Part shown: piece after piece, positions 54,924 to 63,561 of the stretch
How positions within the stretch are numbered: position 1 is the first letter of the stretch
Layout: each line of letters opens with the position of its first letter
Translations under genes and position numbers: made by a program
DNA from: Geodermatophilus amargosae
Lineage (GTDB): Bacteria; Actinomycetota; Actinomycetes; Mycobacteriales; Geodermatophilaceae
Length of the DNA: 64,000 nucleotides
NCBI RefSeq assembly: GCF_900116515.1
Contig: NZ_FPBA01000007.1
Coordinates: forward strand, 1 to 64,000
Direction of reading: 5' to 3'
Notes under the pieces: model-generated
What the model was told of the DNA's origin: nothing
Databases searched by the model: none
What the model saw: the letters and a program-made list of their open reading frames with translations, nothing else

Positions 54924-56003
54924 TCAGGCGCCGAGGCGGTCGGCCCGACTGCGGTTGTCGCGCGCGCGTCGCCAGGCGGCGGCCCAGAGCTCGGCGGTGT
55001 GCTCGGTCAGGTGCCGGGCCAGGACCTGCTCCCGCGCCGCGGCGGCCTGCTCGTGACGCCAGTCCGGGTCCTCGACCGCCCGGCTGATTGCGGTGGCCCA
55101 GTCCCGCGGGCGCTTGGCGCGGTAGCCCAGGCCGAGCCGCTCGTACTCCGCGCTCGGCGACCGCACGCAGAAGACCCCGCGTGCGGAGTACTCGAGCACC
55201 TTGAGCCAGCTCTTGCAGTTGTTGAAGGTGTCGATGCGCAGCGGAGCGACACCGACGTCGAACCGCTCCCCGATGGCTGCGGAATAGCCGTCGACGTCCA
55301 TGATCCACGGGATCTCGAGCGGCTCGTCCGTCAGTCGCAGCAGCTCACGTGCGTTGCCCACCTGACCCAAGACGCAGAAGCGGCTGCGACCGGCGGTCCG
55401 GTCCAGCGCCTGCTGCAGGCCGGACTCCATCTCCTGCAGGTCGTAGGGGTGGGTCCCCACGGAGCCGGTCCAGCCGATGGTGACCACGTCGGGCTGCCGC
55501 TCGTAGGCCGGCGGGAGCTCGGCGACACGTCGCGGGATCGCGTTGGGGACCACCGTTCCGTGCTCGCGCCGCCCGTACTCCTGCAGCAACCTCGGTGTTG
55601 ACACCGTCACGAGGTCGGCCTCCCGAGCGCAGGTCTCCGCGATCCGCCCCACACCCCTCCGGACGAGCAGGTCGTGCCCCCGGTGTCCCGGTGGGACGGC
55701 GGTGAGGTGGTCGTCGAGCTCGACGACCACGGCGACCCCTTGCGCCTGGAGCAACCGCAGGCAGTCGAGCATCTCCCGGGTCTTGGGGAGCTGGAGGACG
55801 ACGACGTCGGCGCCCTGGGCGTCGACCTCACGGACCACCAGTGGGCCGTCCGGGTCGGCGGGGTCGGAGGCCATGACCGTCCTCAGGCCGTGCTGGAGGG
55901 CGACCTCGACACCGAGGCCGGCCTCCAGGACGGCCCGGGCCGGCTCCGCCATGCGGTGGAAGAGGGAGCCCGTGAACACGGTGTGGGCCAAGAGCACGTT
56001 CAT
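54924..56003 (-). CDS. GT-B-type glycosyltransferase, possibly for flagellin
   Basis: 359 residues from ATG 56003. The N-terminal half is a Rossmann-like domain ([40 protein letters not shown]). The C-terminal half has [20 protein letters not shown] and [20 protein letters not shown], then [16 protein letters not shown], the usual GT4-like nucleotide-sugar site including the FN-x-CKS-x-LK-x-LEY pattern. No signal peptide or membrane segment is present. It faces away from fliC, and the two start codons are 360 bp apart. Glycosyltransferases next to flagellin genes often decorate flagellin, so that is the best guess. A role in cell-surface glycan synthesis remains possible. Confidence 0.78.
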   Translation of the reverse strand: MNVLLAHTVFTGSLFHRMAEPARAVLEAGLGVEVALQHGLRTVMASDPADPDGPLVVREVDAQGADVVVLQLPKTREMLDCLRLLQAQGVAVVVELDDHLTAVPPGHRGHDLLVRRGVGRIAETCAREADLVTVSTPRLLQEYGRREHGTVVPNAIPRRVAELPPAYERQPDVVTIGWTGSVGTHPYDLQEMESGLQQALDRTAGRSRFCVLGQVGNARELLRLTDEPLEIPWIMDVDGYSAAIGERFDVGVAPLRIDTFNNCKSWLKVLEYSARGVFCVRSPSAEYERLGLGYRAKRPRDWATAISRAVEDPDWRHEQAAAAREQVLARHLTEHTAELWAAAWRRARDNRSRADRLGA

Positions 56004-56268
56004 GATCAGGAGACGTCCTCACTGCGCTCTCCTGGAGCGCTCGGTCGCGGCGGCCGCGGCAGGGTGGAGCCGGGCTGGGGACAGATCACGCGAGGGGTCC
56101 GACACGGACGTCCCCGGGCCGGTCCACGATCTCCGCGGCGTCCGGTCACCGCCGTCCGCCCGTCCGTGACACGCCGCCGGACGCCCCGTCCGTCACTCGC
56201 GCCCGTCGGACCTTGCAGACCGCCCACCCCGACCGGGGGAAGCAAACTCAAAAACGTGGCGGGTTCGC
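56004..56268. other. Upstream region shared by glycosyltransferase and fliC
   Basis: The divergent starts are 360 bp apart. No further gene is seen. The right part carries the sigma-28-like promoter and the fliC leader. The left part should hold the glycosyltransferase promoter, for which no clear box was found. Confidence 0.5.
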
Positions 56269-56297
56269 CTCAAGGTCGGTGCCGGTCCGGCCGTAGA
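56269..56297 (+). promoter_or_regulatory. Sigma-28-like promoter of fliC
   Basis: CTCA, 17 bases, GCCGTAGA, matching the CTCA-N15-17-GCCG pattern known for actinobacterial FliA promoters. It lies ~70 bp before the fliC ATG. The same TCAAGGTC word after the -35 occurs ahead of flgB. Confidence 0.65.
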
Positions 56298-56316
56298 CCC
56301 GTGTGCACGACCGCAG

Positions 56317-56358
56317 CACGGATGCAGCGGAAACCGAACGGCCCGATTCCAAGGAGGA
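56317..56358 (+). promoter_or_regulatory. Candidate CsrA sites in the fliC leader
   Basis: CACGGATG (56317-56324) is close to the CsrA consensus ACARGGAUG. Other GGA motifs are at 56329, 56353 and 56356, the last two inside the Shine-Dalgarno AAGGAGGA. An upstream site plus a site at the ribosome-binding region is how CsrA represses flagellin in Bacillus. Confidence 0.45.
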
Positions 56359-56363
56359 ACACC

Positions 56364-57197
56364 ATGGGTCTGCGCGTCAACAACAACATCGCCGCGTTCA
56401 ACGCCTACCGGAACCTGAACGTGACCGATGGCGCGATGAGCAAGTCGCTGGAGAAGCTCTCCAGCGGTCTGCGCATCAACCGGGCCGCCGACGACGCGGC
56501 CGGCCTGGCGATCTCCGAGGGCCTGCGCTCGCAGATCGGCGGTCTGAAGGTCGCCGTCCGCAACGCCCAGGACGGCATCTCGGTCGTCCAGACCGCTGAG
56601 GGCGCTCTCACCGAGACGCACTCGATCCTGCAGCGCATGCGCGACCTCGCGGTGCAGGCGGCCAACGACGGCGCCGTGGGGGGCACGGACAAGGCCAAGG
56701 CGAACGCCGAGTACCAGGAGCTCGCCAAGGAGCTCGACGACATCGCCACCAAGACCAAGTTCAACGGCACGGCCCTGCTGGACGGCACCTACACCACCAA
56801 GGCCTTCCAGGTCGGCGCCAACGCGAGCGAGACGCTCTCCGTCAGCATCGCCGACATGAGCGCTTCGGGTACCGCGGGGCTCTTCGCCGGCGCGGTCGGC
56901 GACATCACCTCGGCTGCGAACGCCACCACGGCGATCACGGCCGTGACCGCCGCCGTCGAGAAGGTCTCCACCGCGCGGGCGAACCTCGGCGCGTCCCAGA
57001 ACCGGCTCGAGCACAAGATCAACAACCTGAACGCCACCGTTGAGAACCTGACCGCGTCGGAGAGCCGCATCCGCGACACCGACATGGCGGCCGAGATGGT
57101 GTCCTTCACCCGGTCGCAGATCCTGTCGCAGGCCGGCACGGCGATGCTGGCCCAGGCCAACCAGAGCTCGCAGGGCGTCCTGCAGCTCCTCCGCTGA
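56364..57197 (+). CDS. fliC: Flagellin
   Basis: 277 residues from ATG 56364, with AAGGAGG 6 nt upstream. The N-terminal D0/D1 ([40 protein letters not shown]) and C-terminal half ([37 protein letters not shown]) are highly conserved. The variable middle is short (~residues 145-200), giving a small flagellin. It polymerises into the filament after export with FliS. Regulation is probably by FliA (promoter at 56269) and by CsrA/FliW on the leader. fliD follows after a terminator, so fliC can be made in excess. Confidence 0.98.
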   Translation: MGLRVNNNIAAFNAYRNLNVTDGAMSKSLEKLSSGLRINRAADDAAGLAISEGLRSQIGGLKVAVRNAQDGISVVQTAEGALTETHSILQRMRDLAVQAANDGAVGGTDKAKANAEYQELAKELDDIATKTKFNGTALLDGTYTTKAFQVGANASETLSVSIADMSASGTAGLFAGAVGDITSAANATTAITAVTAAVEKVSTARANLGASQNRLEHKINNLNATVENLTASESRIRDTDMAAEMVSFTRSQILSQAGTAMLAQANQSSQGVLQLLR

Positions 57198-57239
57198 CGC
57201 GGGGCCTGAGCGGCTGACCAGCTCGAACAGCACCACCCG

Positions 57240-57271
57240 GTGAGGGGGGAGGCCACGGCCTCCCCCCTCAC
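57240..57271. terminator. Terminator after fliC
   Basis: A 15-bp perfect stem (GTGAGGGGGGAGGCC and its complement) with a two-base loop, 42 bp after the fliC stop. Confidence 0.85.
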
Positions 57272-57332
57272 TGCACACCGAGCCGGGTCACACCCGCCCC
57301 ATCCGCACCACCCGACCCTGGAGGACGCAGCG

Positions 57333-58652
57333 ATGGTGAGCCTGAGCGTCGACGGCCTGATCTCGGGCATGGACACGACGAACCTCATCACCCAGCTCGT
57401 CGCCGCCGAGGGCACCGTCCAGAACCAGCTCAAGACCCGGCTGAGCGAGACGCAGCAGGCGGCCGACGCCTACCGCTCGATCAACACGAAGATGGACGCG
57501 CTCCGCTCGGCCGCGGAGACCCTGGGCAAGGACGCCACCTGGACCGCCGCCAAGGCGACCAGCTCGAGCACCGCCGTCGCCGTCGCCGTGACCGGCACGC
57601 CGCAGACCGGCTCGATCACCTTCACGGTCAACTCCGTCGCGGCCGCGCATACCGTCGTGGGCGCGACGCAGACCTCGGCCACCACCGCCGGCGCCTACAC
57701 GAGCCTCACCGTGCGCACGGCCGCCGGCGACAAGCCCGTCACGGGCCTCGGCACCGGCTCCCTGAACGACACCGCGGCCGCCATCAACAAGGGCGACTAC
57801 GGCCTCAACGCCACGGTCCTGCAGGTCAGGCCCGGCGAGTACGCACTCCAGGTCTCCTCCAGGACGACCGGCACGAACGGCAGCTTCTCCCTCGGCACCG
57901 GCTTCAGCACCCTCCGCCAGGGCGCGAACGCGAAGATCACCCTGGGCGAGACCACCGCCACGACCACCGGTCTGGCGATCGAGTCGGCCACCAACACCTT
58001 CACCGGCGTCATCCCCGGCGGGACGCTCACCATCAGCGCCGCGAGCAGCGCCTCGGTCACCGTCGACGTCTCCGCCGACCCCGACGCGGTGGCTGCGAAG
58101 GTCCAGGCCTTCGTCGAGGCCGCCAACGTCGCGCTCACCGAGATCGCCAAGCAGTCGGCCAACGGGAGCGGCTCCATCGCGGCCCTGCGCGGCGACAGCG
58201 ACCTGCGCCGGCTCACCGACCAGATCCTCACCGCGGTGTCCGACGTCGTCGGCTCGATGGGCTCTCCCGGCACCTCCGGCGTCCAGCTCACCCGCGACGG
58301 GAAGGTGTCGTTCACCAAGGACACGTTCCTGACCAGGCTGCAGGCCGACCCCGCCAAGGTCCGGGAGCTGTTCACCGGCGTCGCCGCCGACGGCGGACCC
58401 GACGGCGTGGCCACCCGCGTGCAGGCACTGGCCAAGCAGACGACGAACGCGACCACCGGCACGCTGACCCTGCTGGCCAAGGGCCGCGAGGCGCTCGTGA
58501 CCGACCTCAAGGGCCGCATCGCCGACTGGGACCTGCGTCTGGCCGCCCGCAAGGAAGCCCTGACCAAGCAGTTCACCGCCATGGAGACCGCACTCAGCTC
58601 GCTGAAGTCGCAGTCCACCTGGCTGGCCGGCCAGCTCTCCTCCCTGGCCTGA
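57333..58652 (+). CDS. fliD: Flagellar filament cap protein FliD
   Basis: 439 residues from ATG 57333, with GGAGG 8 nt upstream. The N-terminus SVDGLISGMDTTNLITQLVA and the C-terminal LKGRIADWDLRLAARKEALT followed by KQFTAMETALSSLKSQSTWL are the FliD signatures. The middle is Thr/Ala-rich beta structure, as in the variable D2/D3 domains. FliD forms the cap under which flagellin is added. fliS follows 51 bp later and is probably co-transcribed. Confidence 0.96.
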   Translation: MVSLSVDGLISGMDTTNLITQLVAAEGTVQNQLKTRLSETQQAADAYRSINTKMDALRSAAETLGKDATWTAAKATSSSTAVAVAVTGTPQTGSITFTVNSVAAAHTVVGATQTSATTAGAYTSLTVRTAAGDKPVTGLGTGSLNDTAAAINKGDYGLNATVLQVRPGEYALQVSSRTTGTNGSFSLGTGFSTLRQGANAKITLGETTATTTGLAIESATNTFTGVIPGGTLTISAASSASVTVDVSADPDAVAAKVQAFVEAANVALTEIAKQSANGSGSIAALRGDSDLRRLTDQILTAVSDVVGSMGSPGTSGVQLTRDGKVSFTKDTFLTRLQADPAKVRELFTGVAADGGPDGVATRVQALAKQTTNATTGTLTLLAKGREALVTDLKGRIADWDLRLAARKEALTKQFTAMETALSSLKSQSTWLAGQLSSLA

Positions 58653-58703
58653 TCCCGACCCTCCTGATCCCCGCTCCCCCGTCCCCGATCCAGGAGCTCT
58701 CCG

Positions 58704-59102
58704 ATGAGTGCCGCCTCCCTCCGCTCCCGCTACCTCGACGACGCCGTGAGCACCGCCTCGCCGCAGCAGGTGCTGGTGATGCTCTACGACCGCCTGGCCC
58801 TCGACCTGGAGCGCGCGCAGACCGCACTGGCCGCGGGCCGGCGCAGCGACGCCCGCGAGCAGGTCCGCCACGCCCAGGAGATCGTCTTCGAGCTGCTCGG
58901 CAGCCTGCGGGTCGACGCCTGGGAGGGCGGCCCCCGCCTCGCCGCGCTCTACAACTGGTTGATCGCCGAGCTCAACCAGGCGATGGTCAAGCAGGACAGC
59001 GGCCGGATCGCCTCCTGCCTCAAGGTCGTCGAGCCCCTGCGCGACGCCTGGCGGCAGGCCGCCCTGAGCCTGGCGGCCGGCACCGCAGCGGGCACCGCAT
59101 GA
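58704..59102 (+). CDS. fliS: Flagellin export chaperone FliS
   Basis: 132 residues from ATG 58704. RYLDDAVSTASPQQVLVMLY and DRLALDLERAQTALAAGRRS form the FliS four-helix signature (RY-x-x-x-x-V-x-TASP-x-x-L-x-x-MLY-D). FliS caps the flagellin C-terminus before export and can also affect FliW. The stop overlaps the next ATG (ATGA). Confidence 0.95.
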   Translation: MSAASLRSRYLDDAVSTASPQQVLVMLYDRLALDLERAQTALAAGRRSDAREQVRHAQEIVFELLGSLRVDAWEGGPRLAALYNWLIAELNQAMVKQDSGRIASCLKVVEPLRDAWRQAALSLAAGTAAGTA

Positions 59103-59443
59103 CCGCGGCGCACTCCGCGGACGAGCAGCGCCGCGCGGAGTGGACCACCGTCCTCGAGGAGATGGAGGTCGAGGTCCTCGACGCCGAGCGCTCCATCCGC
59201 GGCAACCGCGCCGAGGAGATCGCCGCATGGGGCCGGCGCATGGCCGACTGGACCCCGCCGTCGGCGCTGGGCCCGGTGCCCGTGGACCTGCGCGAGCGGG
59301 CCGCCCACCTGCTGCAGCACCAGCTCGCCGTGGCCGAGGAGCTCGTCGAGCGGATCACCCAGTCCCAGCGCCAGCGCGACGTCGCCGCGCGCATGGCCTA
59401 CCGGCCCCGCCCGGTGGCCGCCTTCATCGACCGGGCCCTCTAG
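59099..59443 (+). CDS. FliT-like flagellar protein (hypothetical)
   Basis: 114 residues from ATG 59099, coupled to fliS. The sequence is a run of charged helices (EEMEVEVLDAERSIRGNRAE, LLQHQLAVAEELVERITQSQ). It is the right size and place for FliT, the export chaperone of FliD. Similarity is only general, so the name is positional. It ends the filament unit, and a hairpin follows. Confidence 0.6.
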   Translation: MTAAHSADEQRRAEWTTVLEEMEVEVLDAERSIRGNRAEEIAAWGRRMADWTPPSALGPVPVDLRERAAHLLQHQLAVAEELVERITQSQRQRDVAARMAYRPRPVAAFIDRAL

Positions 59444-59484
59444 CCGCCCCACGCCACCTGGCACATCTCGACAGCACGCGACCC

Positions 59485-59514
59485 GGCCGGGTCCGCCTCA
59501 CGGCGGGCCCGGCC
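59485..59514. terminator. Hairpin after the fliS unit
   Basis: GGCCGGGTCCGCC pairs with GGCGGGCCCGGCC over TCAC, with one wobble pair. Confidence 0.7.
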
Positions 59515-59643
59515 GTCGTCGTCCCCGCGCCAGGAGGGCCGCTCGCGCGCTGCAGGCGGCTCGTGTGGCGGCAGGGTCTCCACCCGCCCCCTCCGGCCCG
59601 TCCGCGCCGCCCGTCACACCCGCCACCGCAGTCCCGGGGAGTG

Positions 59644-59670
59644 GTCAAGGTCTGACGGGGCGCTGCCGAT
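59644..59670 (+). promoter_or_regulatory. Sigma-28-like promoter of the flgB operon
   Basis: GTCA, 17 bases, GCCGAT, with the same TCAAGGTC word and spacing as the fliC promoter. It differs from CTCA in the first base. It would drive flgB-flgC-fliE-fliF-fliG-fliH. Confidence 0.5.
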
Positions 59671-59801
59671 GTCGCCTCTGCACGGACAGCACAACCCTCG
59701 CCACGGATCGGCGGCCCCTCCCCTGCGCTCGCGCGCGGGGATCCCCGACGTACCCGGAGGCCAGTCGTGCCCTGCCGTCCTGCCCGCCGGCGGTCCGCCC
59801 G

Positions 59802-60152
59802 ATGCTGATCAGCGACACCACGATGACGACGCTGCACGCGGCGCTGACCGGCCTGGCCCAGCGCCAGCGGGTGACCGCGGACAACATCGCCAACGTCCAG
59901 ACCCCGGGCTTCCTGGCCGGCCGCACCGACTTCGAGTCCTCGCTGCGCACCGAGCTGCGGCAGGGCCGGACGCCGACGGTCTCCGGTGGCTCGATCGCCC
60001 GCTCGCTCGAGCCCACCCGGGAGGACGGCAACAACGTGAACCTCGACAGCGAGACGGTCATCGCCACCGAGACCGGCCTGCGCTACCAGTTCGCCCTCAC
60101 CGCGCTCGACGGCAAGTACAGCGGTCTGCGCACGGCCCTCAGGACGTCCTGA
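59802..60152 (+). CDS. flgB: Flagellar basal-body rod protein FlgB
   Basis: 116 residues from ATG 59802; the open frame continues upstream without protein character. LHAALTGLAQRQRVTADNIA with NVQTPGFLAGRTDFESSLR is the rod-protein N-terminal motif, and the C-terminal ETGLRYQFALTALDGKYSGL is the paired helix. It is part of the proximal rod through the cell wall. flgC starts 1 bp after its stop. No strong Shine-Dalgarno was seen. Confidence 0.94.
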   Translation: MLISDTTMTTLHAALTGLAQRQRVTADNIANVQTPGFLAGRTDFESSLRTELRQGRTPTVSGGSIARSLEPTREDGNNVNLDSETVIATETGLRYQFALTALDGKYSGLRTALRTS

Positions 60153-60153
60153 C

Positions 60154-60552
60154 GTGTTCGACAGCCTCGACATCTCCGGGTCCGGGGTCTCCGTCCACCG
60201 CCGGTGGATGGACGCCGTCTCGGACAACATCGCCAACATCAACACGGTCAGCTCGACCGACGGCGAGGCGTTCAAGGAGCGCATGGTCGTCGCGCAGGCC
60301 GTGGAATACGGCTCCGGCGAGGGCGGCGTCCGCGTCGCCCGCGCCGAGTTCGGCAGCGGCGAGGGCCGGCTCGTGTACGAGCCCGACCACCCGCTGGCCG
60401 ACTCCGAGGGCTACGTCCGCTACCCGGACATCGACCTCGGCGACCAGATGACGCAGCTGATCATGGCCCAGCGCGGCTACCAGGCGAACCTGGCGTCCCT
60501 GGAGCGGGCGACCACCGCCTACCAGGCCGCCCTCCAGCTCGGGAAGGGCTGA
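60154..60552 (+). CDS. flgC: Flagellar basal-body rod protein FlgC
   Basis: 132 residues from GTG 60154. [20 protein letters not shown] followed by IANINTV is the rod motif, and [20 protein letters not shown] with [20 protein letters not shown] is the FlgC C-terminus. It assembles with FlgB, FlgF and FlgG as the rod. It lies between flgB and fliE with 1-2 bp gaps. Confidence 0.95.
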   Translation: MFDSLDISGSGVSVHRRWMDAVSDNIANINTVSSTDGEAFKERMVVAQAVEYGSGEGGVRVARAEFGSGEGRLVYEPDHPLADSEGYVRYPDIDLGDQMTQLIMAQRGYQANLASLERATTAYQAALQLGKG

Positions 60553-60554
60553 CC

Positions 60555-60884
60555 GTGACCTCCCCCATCGGCGGCATCTCGCTGCCCACCATCCCCGGCG
60601 TCGGCGCGCTCGGCGGCACCTCCGGCGTCAGCGCGGTCGTCCCCGCGGCGACCCCGGGCAGCGCCGACGGCTTCGCCGCGGCGCTCACCGGCGCGCTCGA
60701 CGAGCTGGGCAGCCTGCAGGCCTCGAAGGACCAGATGGCCGTGCAGGCCGCCACCGGTGACCTGCGCGACGTGCACGACTACATGATCGCCGCCCAGGAG
60801 GCCTCCGTGGCGACGGAGATGGTCGTGACCATCAAGAACAAGGCCGTCGAGGCCTTCACCGAGATCATGAGGATGCCCGTCTGA
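60555..60884 (+). CDS. fliE: Flagellar hook-basal body complex protein FliE
   Basis: 109 residues from GTG 60555. The C-terminal half ([56 protein letters not shown]) is the FliE signature. It links the MS ring to the rod. Its TGA shares one base with the fliF ATG (TGATG). Confidence 0.95.
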   Translation: MTSPIGGISLPTIPGVGALGGTSGVSAVVPAATPGSADGFAAALTGALDELGSLQASKDQMAVQAATGDLRDVHDYMIAAQEASVATEMVVTIKNKAVEAFTEIMRMPV

Positions 60885-62485
60885 TGCCCGCCGCACTGGC
60901 TGGGCCGCTGGCGAAGCTGCGCAGCACGCTCGCCACCATCAGCCTGGGCCAGAAGGTCGTCATCGGCCTGCTGGTCCTCGGGCTGGCGCTCGGCGGCTTC
61001 TTCTTCTACCGGTGGATCACGACGCCGACCATGGCGCCGCTGTTCTCCAACCTCGCCTCGGCCGACGCCTCCGCGATCGTCGACGAGCTCAACGCCGCCG
61101 GCGTCTCCTACGAGCTCTCCGACGGCGGCCAGACGATCCTCGTGGCCAACGAGCAGGTGTACGACCTGCGGCTGCAGATGAGCGGCAAGGGGCTGCCGGC
61201 CGGCTCCGACACCGGCTACGCGCTGCTCGACGAGCAGGGCATCACCACCAGCGAGTTCCAGCAGCAGGTCCAGTACCAGCGCGCCATCGAGGGCGAGCTG
61301 TCGAACACCCTCGAGGCGCTCGACGGCGTGCAGACCGCCGTCGTGCACGTCGCGCTGCCCGAGGACGAGGTGTTCGCCAGCGACGAGGGGGAGCCGACCG
61401 CGTCGGTGCTGCTGGACCTGACGCCGGGCACGCAGCTCTCCGGCGAGCAGATCCAGTCGATCACCAACCTGGTCTCCTCGAGCATCGAGGGGATGGACCC
61501 CGAGCAGGTCACCGTCTCCGACTCCAGCGGCCAGCTGCTCTCGGCCGCCGGGCAGGGCGTGACCTCCGCCTCCGGGGACGCGCGCTCGCAGATGGAGACC
61601 GACTACGAGACCCGGCTGGCGTCCAACGCGCAGGCCATCCTCGACACCGTCCTCGGCCCCGGCCACGCCCGCGTCGCGGTGCGCGCCGACCTGGACATGT
61701 CGCAGCGCGACAGCACCGCCACGACCTACGGCTACACCGAGGGCACGCCGCCGGTGTCCGAGCAGACCTCGAACGAGCAGTACACCGGCAACGGCACCGC
61801 CGTCGGCGGCGTGCTCGGCCCGGAGAACACCGCGGACGCCGCGGACGGCGCTGCCGGCGGCACCTCGGACTACTCGACCGAGTCGACGACGGCCAACAAC
61901 GCCGTGGACCAGACGGTGACCAACACCGTCACCGCGCCCGGCGAGGTCAACCGGCTCACCGTCGCCGTCGTCCTGGACGACACCGTGGCCGGCGGCCTCA
62001 ACCAGGGGCAGGTGCAGGCCCTCATCGGCAACGCCGTCGGCCTGGACCCGGCGCGCGGCGACGGCATCAGCGTCGCCTCGCTGGCCTTCGACACCACGGC
62101 CGCCGACCAGGCCGCCGCGGAGATGACCGCGGCCCGCGAGGCCGAGCAGCAGGCCCAGATGTGGTCGCTGATCAGGAACGGCGCCATCGGCCTGGGCATC
62201 GCCCTGCTCGTGCTCGTCGTCTGGCTGCGCTCGCGCCGCCGCGACGACGACGAGGACGAGGACGACGACGACGAGCCGCTGGCCCTCGACGAGGGCCTGA
62301 TCGCCGAGCTCGAGCGGCTGCGGGTGTCCAGCTCGCGGGACGACACCGCCGTCCTGGACAACCGGGCGCTGGAACTGGAGGCCGCGGAGCGGCAGCGGGT
62401 GCGGGGGGAGATCGCCACGATGGTCAGCGAACGTCCGGACGAGGTGGCGCAGATGCTGCGCGGCTGGCTGAGTGATGTGAAGTGA
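60884..62485 (+). CDS. fliF: Flagellar MS-ring protein FliF
   Basis: 533 residues from ATG 60884. The first membrane helix (VVIGLLVLGLALGGFFFYRW) is at ~25-44. The YscJ-like ring-building region has QVQYQRAIEGELSNTLEALD and VQTAVVHVALPEDEVF, and a second domain carries RVAVRADLDMSQRD. The second helix (~430-450, IGLGIALLVLVVWL) is followed by an unusually acidic DDDEDEDDDDE stretch. The C-terminal ~35 residues (IATMVSERPDEVAQMLRGWL) bind FliG. It forms the basal MS ring that houses the export gate. The fliG GTG overlaps its stop. Confidence 0.97.
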   Translation: MPAALAGPLAKLRSTLATISLGQKVVIGLLVLGLALGGFFFYRWITTPTMAPLFSNLASADASAIVDELNAAGVSYELSDGGQTILVANEQVYDLRLQMSGKGLPAGSDTGYALLDEQGITTSEFQQQVQYQRAIEGELSNTLEALDGVQTAVVHVALPEDEVFASDEGEPTASVLLDLTPGTQLSGEQIQSITNLVSSSIEGMDPEQVTVSDSSGQLLSAAGQGVTSASGDARSQMETDYETRLASNAQAILDTVLGPGHARVAVRADLDMSQRDSTATTYGYTEGTPPVSEQTSNEQYTGNGTAVGGVLGPENTADAADGAAGGTSDYSTESTTANNAVDQTVTNTVTAPGEVNRLTVAVVLDDTVAGGLNQGQVQALIGNAVGLDPARGDGISVASLAFDTTAADQAAAEMTAAREAEQQAQMWSLIRNGAIGLGIALLVLVVWLRSRRRDDDEDEDDDDEPLALDEGLIAELERLRVSSSRDDTAVLDNRALELEAAERQRVRGEIATMVSERPDEVAQMLRGWLSDVK

Positions 62486-63561
62486 CGCTCGCATCGGTCG
62501 AGCAGTTGGTGGGCGCGGGCGGGACCAACCTGCCCGCCCTGCCGCCGGCTCCGCCCCGCCCCGAGATGCCGGGCCTGCGCAAGGCCGCCGTCTTCCTCGC
62601 CCAGATGAACAAGGAGAAGGCGGGGCTGCTGCTGTCCAAGCTGCGCCCGCGCGAGGTCGAGGCGCTCACCCGCGAGATCATGAAGCTCGGCTCGGTCGAG
62701 CCGACCGACGTCGACGGCGTGCTCGCGGAGTTCCACGAGCTCATGGCCGCGCAGCGCTTCGTCGGCCGCGGGGGCGTCGACTTCGCCCGCGAGATACTGG
62801 CCGCGGGTCTCGGCGAGGACAAGGCCGAGGGCATCCTCGCCCGGCTCAACGTCGTCTACACCGAGGTCCCGTTCGCCTCGCTGCGCAACGCCGACGTCCG
62901 CCAGCTGGTCACCTTCCTCAAGGACGAGCACCCGCAGGTCATCGCCCTGGTGCTGGCCCACCTCTCGGCCGCGCAGTCGGCCGAGGTGCTCTCCGGCTTC
63001 TCCCCCGAGCAGCAGGCGGAGGTGGCCCACCGGATCGCCACGATGGACCGCACCTCGCCGGAGATGGTCCGCCTGGTGGAGGAGGAGCTCGGCCGCCGGA
63101 TGGGGTCGCTGCTCGCCCACCAGGACATGTCCACCGTCGGCGGCGTCGAGACCCTCGTCGAGATCATCAACCGCTCCCCGCGGCCGACCGAGCGCTCGAT
63201 CCTCGAGTGGCTCGACACCTCCGACCCGGAGCTGGCCGAGCAGGTGCGGGCGCAGATGTTCGTCTTCGAGGACATCACCACGATCGACGACCGCTCGATG
63301 CAGCTGGTGCTGCGCGAGGTGGAGGCCAACGACCTGGCCACCGCGCTCAAGGGCGTGCGCCCCGACGTCCGCGACAAGGTGGTGCGGAACCTCTCCGAGC
63401 GCGCCGCCGAGAACCTCGCCGAGGAGATCGAGCTGCTCGGCCCGGTCCGTGCCCGCACGGTCGAGGAGGCCCAGGGCAAGATCGTCGCGGTCATCCGCAC
63501 GCTCGAGGAGCAGGGCGTCGTGACCATCTCGCGGGGCGGGGACGATGAGTTCGTCGCGTGA
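62482..63561 (+). CDS. fliG: Flagellar motor switch protein FliG
   Basis: 359 residues from GTG 62482, overlapping fliF by 4 bp. The N-terminal domain has RKAAVFLAQMNKEKAGLLLS. The middle domain carries the EHPQ motif (LKDEHPQVIALVLAHLS). The C-terminal torque domain is QMFVFEDITTIDDRSMQLVL, then REVEANDLATALKGVRPDVR with the charged residues that meet the stator. It couples stator to rotor and sets rotation sense with FliM and FliN. The last 17 bp overlap fliH. Confidence 0.97.
   Translation: MTLASVEQLVGAGGTNLPALPPAPPRPEMPGLRKAAVFLAQMNKEKAGLLLSKLRPREVEALTREIMKLGSVEPTDVDGVLAEFHELMAAQRFVGRGGVDFAREILAAGLGEDKAEGILARLNVVYTEVPFASLRNADVRQLVTFLKDEHPQVIALVLAHLSAAQSAEVLSGFSPEQQAEVAHRIATMDRTSPEMVRLVEEELGRRMGSLLAHQDMSTVGGVETLVEIINRSPRPTERSILEWLDTSDPELAEQVRAQMFVFEDITTIDDRSMQLVLREVEANDLATALKGVRPDVRDKVVRNLSERAAENLAEEIELLGPVRARTVEEAQGKIVAVIRTLEEQGVVTISRGGDDEFVA

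Larger units (their letters stand above)
59444..59801. other. Intergenic region before flgB
   Basis: About 358 bp with no gene. It holds a terminator hairpin (59485) and a sigma-28-like promoter (59644). The ~130-base leader after the promoter has no obvious structure. Confidence 0.6.
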
